Part shown: positions 12,425 through 16,912 of the stretch, one piece after another
How positions within the stretch are numbered: position 1 is the first letter of the stretch
Layout: the number at the start of each line of letters is the position of its first letter
Assembly (NCBI GenBank): GCA_964595905.1
Contig: CAZQSU010000069.1
Coordinates: 1-16,912 of the forward strand
From: JAFDWI01 sp964595905
Lineage (GTDB): Bacteria; Actinomycetota; Acidimicrobiia; Acidimicrobiales; Iamiaceae
Reading direction: 5' to 3'
Length of the DNA stretch: 16,912 bases
The notes under the pieces: model-generated
Seen by the model: the letters and a program-made list of their open reading frames with translations, nothing else
The model's database searches: none
Told to the model about the DNA's origin: nothing
Position numbers and translations under genes: made by a program

Positions 12425-13963
12425 GTGAAGGTCGCGCTCACCGTCAACGACTTCATCGACCGGGCGGTCACGGTCTATCCCGACCGGATCGGCGTGGTGG
12501 ACGAACCCGACCAACCGGCCGCATCGTGGGGGTCGCTCACCTATGCCCAGGTCGGCGAGCGGGCCCGGGCCCAGGCCGCCGCGCTCGACGCGCTCGGCGT
12601 GGCCCAGGGCGAACGGGTCGCGATGGTCTCGCACAACGCAGCCCGACTGCTGACCGCCTTCTACGGCGTGTCGGGCTTCGGGCGCATCCTCGTGCCGATC
12701 AACTTCCGGCTCTCGGCCGCCGAGGTGTCATACATCGTCGAGCACTCCGGAGCCTCGGTGCTGCTGGTCGACCCCGAACTCGAAGCGTCCCTCGCCGAGG
12801 TGCGATGCGCCAGGAAGTTCGTCATCGGAGCCGAATCCGACGAGGAGCTGTACCGCTTCGGCGTCGAGCCCGAGCCGTGGCGTGACCCCGACGAGGACCA
12901 GCCCGCCACCATCAACTACACGTCGGGCACCACCGCCCGTCCGAAGGGGGTGCAGCTCACCCACCGCAACTGCTGGGTGAACGCCACCACGTTCGGCTGG
13001 CAGGCGTCGGTGAGCGACCGTGACGTGTACCTGCACACCCTGCCGATGTTCCACTGCAACGGCTGGGGGATGCCCTATGCCACCACCGGCATGGGGGTGA
13101 CCCAGGTCGTGATCCGCAAGATCGACGGCGCCGAGATCCTGCGTCGGGTCGACGAACACGGCGTCACGCTCCTGTGCGGCGCCCCCGCCGTGGTCAACAT
13201 GGTGCTCGATGCCGCCACCACGTGGGACGGCCCCGTGCCCGGCAGTGGTCGCACCCGCATCGTGGTGGCCGGCGCCCCGCCGCCCAGCCAGACGATCGAA
13301 CGGGTCGAGGCCGAGCTGGGTTGGGAGTTCATCCAGATCTACGGACTGACCGAGACCGCGCCGCTGCTCACGATGAGCCGCGCCCGCGCCGAGTGGGACG
13401 ACCTGTCCGACGATGAGCGCGCCCGCAAGTTGGTACGGGCCGGTGCCCCGGCGATCGGCGTGAAGATGGACGTCGACGAACACGGCGAGGTGCTCGCCCG
13501 CTCGAACGTGGTGATGGGCGGCTACTGGGAGCAGCCCGACGCGACCGCAGACGTCATGCGCGACGGCTGGTTCCACACCGGCGACGGTGGCTTCATCGAC
13601 GACGAGAACTACGTGGTGATCTCGGACCGTAAGAAGGACGTGATCATCTCCGGAGGCGAGAACGTGTCGTCGATCGAGGTCGAGGACGCCGTGTTCGCGC
13701 ACCCGGCGGTCGCCGAGGTGGCGGTCATCGGCATCCCCGACGACACCTGGGGCGAACTGGTCACCGCGCTGGTGGTGCTCTCGCCCGGCGCGGAGGCGAC
13801 CGAGGACGACATCATCGCCCACGCCAAGACCCGGCTCGCCGGGTACAAGTGCCCCAAGCGGGTCGAGTTCCGGACCGAGCTGGCCCGCACCGCCACCGGC
13901 AAGCTCCAGAAGTTCAAGTTGCGTGCCCCGTACTGGGAGGGGCGCGACCGCCAGGTGAGCTGA
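12425..13963 (+). CDS. Acyl-CoA synthetase (AMP-forming, fatty-acyl-CoA ligase family)
   Basis: A 512-residue adenylate-forming enzyme that activates a carboxylic acid as acyl-AMP and transfers it to CoA. The motifs are in order: P-loop TSGTTARPKG (166-175), YGLTE (306-310), GWFHTGD (381-387), the hinge DRKKDVIISGGENVSSIEVE (401-420) and the C-terminal catalytic lysine K493 in TATGK. MFHCNGWGMPY (208-218) lines the acyl pocket and is common in medium/long-chain FadD-like enzymes. GTG 12425 has GGAGG 5 nt upstream, and the adenylation domain starts within 10 residues. ATG 12266, just after vapC, would add 53 Arg-rich residues across the hairpin element and is rejected. The chain-length preference cannot be read. 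It has no evident link to the threonine genes around it. Confidence 0.92.
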   Translation: MKVALTVNDFIDRAVTVYPDRIGVVDEPDQPAASWGSLTYAQVGERARAQAAALDALGVAQGERVAMVSHNAARLLTAFYGVSGFGRILVPINFRLSAAEVSYIVEHSGASVLLVDPELEASLAEVRCARKFVIGAESDEELYRFGVEPEPWRDPDEDQPATINYTSGTTARPKGVQLTHRNCWVNATTFGWQASVSDRDVYLHTLPMFHCNGWGMPYATTGMGVTQVVIRKIDGAEILRRVDEHGVTLLCGAPAVVNMVLDAATTWDGPVPGSGRTRIVVAGAPPPSQTIERVEAELGWEFIQIYGLTETAPLLTMSRARAEWDDLSDDERARKLVRAGAPAIGVKMDVDEHGEVLARSNVVMGGYWEQPDATADVMRDGWFHTGDGGFIDDENYVVISDRKKDVIISGGENVSSIEVEDAVFAHPAVAEVAVIGIPDDTWGELVTALVVLSPGAEATEDDIIAHAKTRLAGYKCPKRVEFRTELARTATGKLQKFKLRAPYWEGRDRQVS

Positions 13964-14056
13964 CCCGCGCCCAACCCCGGGATCTTCTTCGTGCGGAACG
14001 CTCGAGACGTCCGGCAGTTCGTCTGGGCCGGGAATGGCGACAGACGGTGAGTCTCC

Positions 14057-14062
14057 TAGGCT
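14057..14062 (+). promoter_or_regulatory. -10 element of apgM, probable leaderless start
   Basis: TAGGCT (14057-14062) fits TANNNT and lies 8 nt before ATG 14071. No purine-rich ribosome binding site exists between them. This is the same geometry as hom, suggesting transcription begins at or next to the A of ATG. The -35 region is weak. Confidence 0.45.
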
Positions 14063-14070
14063 GCACGGCC

Positions 14071-15228
14071 ATGAAGTACGTGGTCTGTGTCCCTGACGGC
14101 TGTGCCGATGAACCGGTCGACGAACTCGGGGGTCGCACGCCACTCGAGGTCGCCGACATGCCGAACCTGCACCGGCTCGCGGCGACCGCCGAGGTCGGTC
14201 GGGCCGCGGTGATCCCCGACGGCATGGCACCGGGATCCGACGTGGGCAACATGTCGATCCTCGGCTACGACCCGGGGGAGTACCACACCGGTCGCGCTCC
14301 CATCGAAGCCGCGGCGCTCGGCATCACCCTCGCGGATGATCAGGCCGCGTTCCGCTGCAATCTGGTGCGCGTCGAAGACGGCGTCATGGCCGATTTCGCC
14401 GGAGGCCACCCCGCCAGCGAAGACGCCGCCAAGGTCGTCGCTCAGCTCCAGGGCGAGCTCGGAGGCCCCACGGCGGACGGCGACGTGGCATTCCACGCCG
14501 GTGTGCAGTACCGCCACATCACGGTCACCCCGCGGATCTGGGCCGACGCCGAGTGCACCCCGCCCCACGACCTGTCGGACAAGCCGATCGTGTTGCCCAC
14601 GGGCACGGCCGCGCCACGACTCACCGACCTGATGGACCGGTCCCGTCCGATCGTCGACGCATCGCCGTTGGCGGCGAACCAGATCTGGCTCTGGGGCCAG
14701 GGCACCCGGCCGACGCTGCCGGCCTTCGGTGACACCCATCGCCTCGACGCGGGTCTGGTCACCGCGGTGGACCTGGTCAAGGGCCTGGGCGTGCTGGCCC
14801 GCATGGAGACGCTCGAAGCCGAAGGCGCGACCGGCTGGTTCGACACCAACTACGAGGCCAAGCGCGACGTCGCCCTGCACGCGCTCGAGGACTGGGCCGA
14901 CCTGTTCGTGATCCACGTCGAGGCCACCGACGAGGCGGGCCATGCCGGCAACGTCGCCGAGAAGGTCACCGCGCTCGAGAACTGGGACCGTCGCATCCTC
15001 GCCGACCTGGTCGAAGGGCTCGACTCGATCGGTCCGTGGCGACTGTTGCTGCTGCCCGACCACGCCACGCCACTACGGCTCAAGACGCACACCTCCGATC
15101 CGGTGCCGTACCTGCTGTACGACCGCCAGACCGCCGCGGGGGGCGGCACCTACACCGAGGTCGGCGTCGCCGACCGTCCCGTCGTCGCCGGCCACGACCT
15201 CATGGGCCGCCTCACCGCGGTGCGCTGA
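14071..15228 (+). CDS. apgM: ApgM-family phosphomutase-like enzyme, candidate homoserine kinase
   Basis: A 385-residue member of the alkaline-phosphatase superfamily, in the archaeal-type cofactor-independent phosphoglycerate mutase branch. Metal and catalytic residues are in place: D9 in VPDG, the nucleophile S56 in APGSDVGNMS, GYDP...TGRAPIEAA (65-81), FRCNLV (94-99), DEAGH (287-291), LPDH (328-331) and THTSDPVP (339-346). The superfamily branch holds two activities: phosphoglycerate mutase (glycolysis) and a proposed homoserine kinase (TIGR02535). The second reading is favoured by position. It sits between thrC and rho, where thrB normally lies in actinobacteria, and no GHMP kinase is present in the window. 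ATG 14071 fits the family N-terminus. The family assignment is secure; the substrate is not. Confidence 0.9.
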   Translation: MKYVVCVPDGCADEPVDELGGRTPLEVADMPNLHRLAATAEVGRAAVIPDGMAPGSDVGNMSILGYDPGEYHTGRAPIEAAALGITLADDQAAFRCNLVRVEDGVMADFAGGHPASEDAAKVVAQLQGELGGPTADGDVAFHAGVQYRHITVTPRIWADAECTPPHDLSDKPIVLPTGTAAPRLTDLMDRSRPIVDASPLAANQIWLWGQGTRPTLPAFGDTHRLDAGLVTAVDLVKGLGVLARMETLEAEGATGWFDTNYEAKRDVALHALEDWADLFVIHVEATDEAGHAGNVAEKVTALENWDRRILADLVEGLDSIGPWRLLLLPDHATPLRLKTHTSDPVPYLLYDRQTAAGGGTYTEVGVADRPVVAGHDLMGRLTAVR

Positions 15229-15284
15229 TCCGCGCCACCCGAATCGGCGCTCGCACGCCGTCCCGGCCAGCGGGGAACAGGCGA

Positions 15285-15294
15285 TTCGCTCCAG
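15285..15294 (+). repeat. Half copy of the hairpin element before rho
   Basis: TTCGCTCCAG occurs here for the third time in the window, identical to the right arms at 8606-8615 and 12310-12319. No left arm is found upstream. Like the other two it lies just after a gene end (apgM stops at 15228) and before the next promoter. Confidence 0.4.
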
Positions 15295-15299
15295 ACACC

Positions 15300-15308
15300 T
15301 GCTACGGT
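15300..15308 (+). promoter_or_regulatory. Extended -10 promoter of rho
   Basis: TGC-TACGGT (hexamer 15303-15308) is an extended -10. Transcription would begin near 15315, giving rho a leader of about 170 nt. No good -35 is visible, as expected for extended -10 promoters. Confidence 0.45.
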
Positions 15309-15362
15309 GATCGGAGCACCCGGGGACGTCTTGGCGGCGTTGTGCCGGTGGGAGACCCTGCG

Positions 15363-15467
15363 GTGATTGCCATGTCGAAACCTTCGGCGCGTCACGTCAT
15401 GCGCCGCCGCGACCGGCTGCCCGACGCCACCTGCGCTCGAGTCACCGGGTGCGGAACCGAGTCGTGA
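15363..15467 (+). CDS. Possible leader peptide upstream of rho (34 codons)
   Basis: GTG 15363 opens a 34-codon frame, starting MIAMSKPSARHVMRRRDRLPD and ending at TGA 15465-15467, 19 nt before the rho ATG. GGGAGA (15350-15355) is 7 nt upstream and could serve as its ribosome binding site; ATG 15372 is a second possible start. E. coli rho has a leader ORF of similar size involved in rho autoregulation, but the sequences are not comparable. It may equally be a chance frame in a GC-rich leader. Confidence 0.3.
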   Translation: MIAMSKPSARHVMRRRDRLPDATCARVTGCGTES

Positions 15468-15486
15468 GAGAACGAGGAACCATCCC

Positions 15487-16912
15487 ATGAGCGACAGCTC
15501 GACAGACTTCGACCGATCGCAACTGGAGCGCAAGGACCGGGAGCAACTCGTGGTCATCGCCACGACGCTGGGCAAGAAGCCGCCGTCGCGGGCGCGCAAG
15601 GCCGAGATCGTGGACCTGATCCTCGAACTGGCCGGGGTGACCACCGGCGACGAGGCGCCCGACACCGGCGATCGACAGACCGCGACCGCCACCGCCGGAT
15701 CGGCAGCGGAGCAGGGGCGCACGAACCGACGTGACGACCGCGCGTCGTCGGGCCCCGGTGGGTCGACGGGCGGGTCCGGGACGGCCGAGGGTTCCGCGAA
15801 CGGGCGGGGCGGCGGGTCGTCCGGCCAGGGTGGCGACGGCGCGAAGACCGGCCGCAACGGCGCCGATGCGGCCAAGGGTCGCGCCGCCGACGGCAGTGAC
15901 GACGACGCGAAGAAGTCGGGTACGAACGGCACAAACGACGACCGCGCGGCCCAGCAGGCCGGCGCCGCATCGTCGAACGGGAACCACGCATCCGACGGTG
16001 ACGACGGGGCATCCAAGGGCGGTGGAGACGGTCAGGGCGAATCATCCGGACGTCGGCGTCGACGCCGGGGCCGCGGTTCTGGTGGCCAGAACGACAACCA
16101 GCCCGAGGCCGACCCGGTCGAGGTCGAGGGCATCCTCGACCTGCGCGACGACGGCTACGGCTTCCTGCGCCTCCGCGGCTACCTGGCCCACCGCGACGAC
16201 TCGTACGTGTCGGTGAAGCAGGTCCGTCAGTTCGGGTTGCGCAAGGGCGACCGGATCAAGGGCCTGTCGCGCCCGCCGACCCGTTCGGAGAAGAACCCGG
16301 CGCTGCTCCGCATCGACGAGGTCAACGGGGCGGAGCCTTCCCTGGCACGCGAGCGTCCCCACTTCGCCGACGGGACGCCGGAGTACCCGAGCGAGCCGTT
16401 GCGCCTCGAACACCCCGACACGATCGTCGACATGACGCCGCGGATCATCGACCTGGTCGCGCCGATCGGCAAGGGTCAACGCGGCCTGATCGTCGCCCCG
16501 CCCAAGTCGGGCAAGACCACGATCCTGAAGACCATCGCCCGGGCGATCGAACAGAACCACCCCGAGACCCACCTGATGGTGCTGCTGGTCGACGAGCGGC
16601 CCGAGGAGGTCACCGATTTCGAGCGCTGGGTCGGCGACGGCGAGGTCGTGTCGTCCACGTTCGACCGGCCTTCCGACGAGCACACGATCGTGGCCGAGCT
16701 GGCGATCGAACGGGCCAAGCGCATCGCCGAGGCCGGCGGCGACGTGGTGATGCTGGTCGACGGCATCACCCGACTGACCCGCGCCTACAACCTGACCGTC
16801 AAGGAGAGTGGCCGACTCATGAGCGGCGGCATCGACGCCGCCGCGATCTGGCCCGCCAAGCGGTTCTTCGGTGCGGCCCGCAAGCTCGCCGAGGGCGGGT
16901 CGCTCACGATCC
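15487..16912 (+). CDS. rho: Transcription termination factor Rho, 3' truncated
   Basis: A hexameric RNA-dependent ATPase that ends transcription. 475 residues are visible before the window ends. Residues 10-50 are the Rho-N helical domain. Residues 51-205 are a low-complexity insertion rich in Gly, Ser, Asp, Asn and Ala, ending in the basic run RRRRRRGRG (189-197). From 211 the RNA-binding cold-shock-like domain starts (VEVEGILDLRDDGYGFLR), followed by the ATPase core: Walker A APPKSGKT (337-344), VDERPEEVTDFER (368-380), Walker B VVMLVDGITRLTRAYN (420-435) and KRFFGAARKLAEGGSL (458-473). Positions equivalent to the bicyclomycin-contacting residues of E. coli Rho look conserved. ATG 15487 has GAGGA 8 nt upstream. 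Long N-terminal insertions are typical of actinobacterial Rho and widen RNA binding. Confidence 0.97.
   Translation, partial: MSDSSTDFDRSQLERKDREQLVVIATTLGKKPPSRARKAEIVDLILELAGVTTGDEAPDTGDRQTATATAGSAAEQGRTNRRDDRASSGPGGSTGGSGTAEGSANGRGGGSSGQGGDGAKTGRNGADAAKGRAADGSDDDAKKSGTNGTNDDRAAQQAGAASSNGNHASDGDDGASKGGGDGQGESSGRRRRRRGRGSGGQNDNQPEADPVEVEGILDLRDDGYGFLRLRGYLAHRDDSYVSVKQVRQFGLRKGDRIKGLSRPPTRSEKNPALLRIDEVNGAEPSLARERPHFADGTPEYPSEPLRLEHPDTIVDMTPRIIDLVAPIGKGQRGLIVAPPKSGKTTILKTIARAIEQNHPETHLMVLLVDERPEEVTDFERWVGDGEVVSSTFDRPSDEHTIVAELAIERAKRIAEAGGDVVMLVDGITRLTRAYNLTVKESGRLMSGGIDAAAIWPAKRFFGAARKLAEGGSLTI

Noticed and set aside
1..16912. CRISPR arrays, insertion sequences or rRNA genes
   Set aside because: No regularly spaced repeats, transposase motifs or rRNA sequence were seen on either strand.

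Overview
The window is a high-GC, densely packed stretch of bacterial chromosome, with all confident protein genes on the + strand. Many genes start with GTG or TTG, and stop/start overlaps are common. The order argS-lysA-hom-thrC-...-rho, preceded by prs-rplY-pth, points to an actinobacterium (Actinomycetota). The long-form threonine synthase, the extended Rho and the ApgM-like gene make an Acidimicrobiia-like lineage my best guess, but that is inference from gene content only.

Region 1 (1-2258) is housekeeping: the 3' part of prs (PRPP synthetase), rplY/ctc (ribosomal protein L25 with an acidic tail) and pth (peptidyl-tRNA hydrolase). The pth reading frame contains the catalytic GLGNP and TRHN motifs, but no ATG, GTG or TTG lies upstream of them in frame.

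Region 2 (2259-5419) is accessory. It holds a SAM-dependent methyltransferase, a two-gene toxin-antitoxin-like pair (HicA-like small protein plus an antitoxin carrying its own helix-turn-helix), a decayed second piece of pth, a GNAT acetyltransferase, and a Phd/YefM-PIN toxin-antitoxin operon with a 16-bp palindromic operator over its promoter. It ends at a minus-strand tRNA-Arg(CCG) gene.

Region 3 (5420-11409) starts with that tRNA, which is divergent from argS. argS is followed by lysA (last step of lysine synthesis), hom (homoserine dehydrogenase) and thrC (threonine synthase). argS/lysA and hom/thrC overlap at their stop/start codons. hom appears to have its own leaderless promoter behind a long hairpin.

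Region 4 (11410-16912) lies where other actinobacteria usually carry thrB followed by rho. No GHMP-type homoserine kinase is present. Instead there is a VapBC module, an acyl-CoA ligase, an ApgM-family phosphomutase-like enzyme and then rho, which runs off the window end. The ApgM-like protein is a plausible replacement homoserine kinase, which would complete the hom-kinase-thrC route. rho is preceded by a possible short leader ORF and encodes a roughly 150-residue disordered insertion.

Two related hairpins sit directly after lysA and after vapC. A half copy of the same element lies between apgM and rho. Several genes (hom, vapB, apgM) have a -10 element 6-8 nt before the start codon and no ribosome binding site, as expected for leaderless transcripts.
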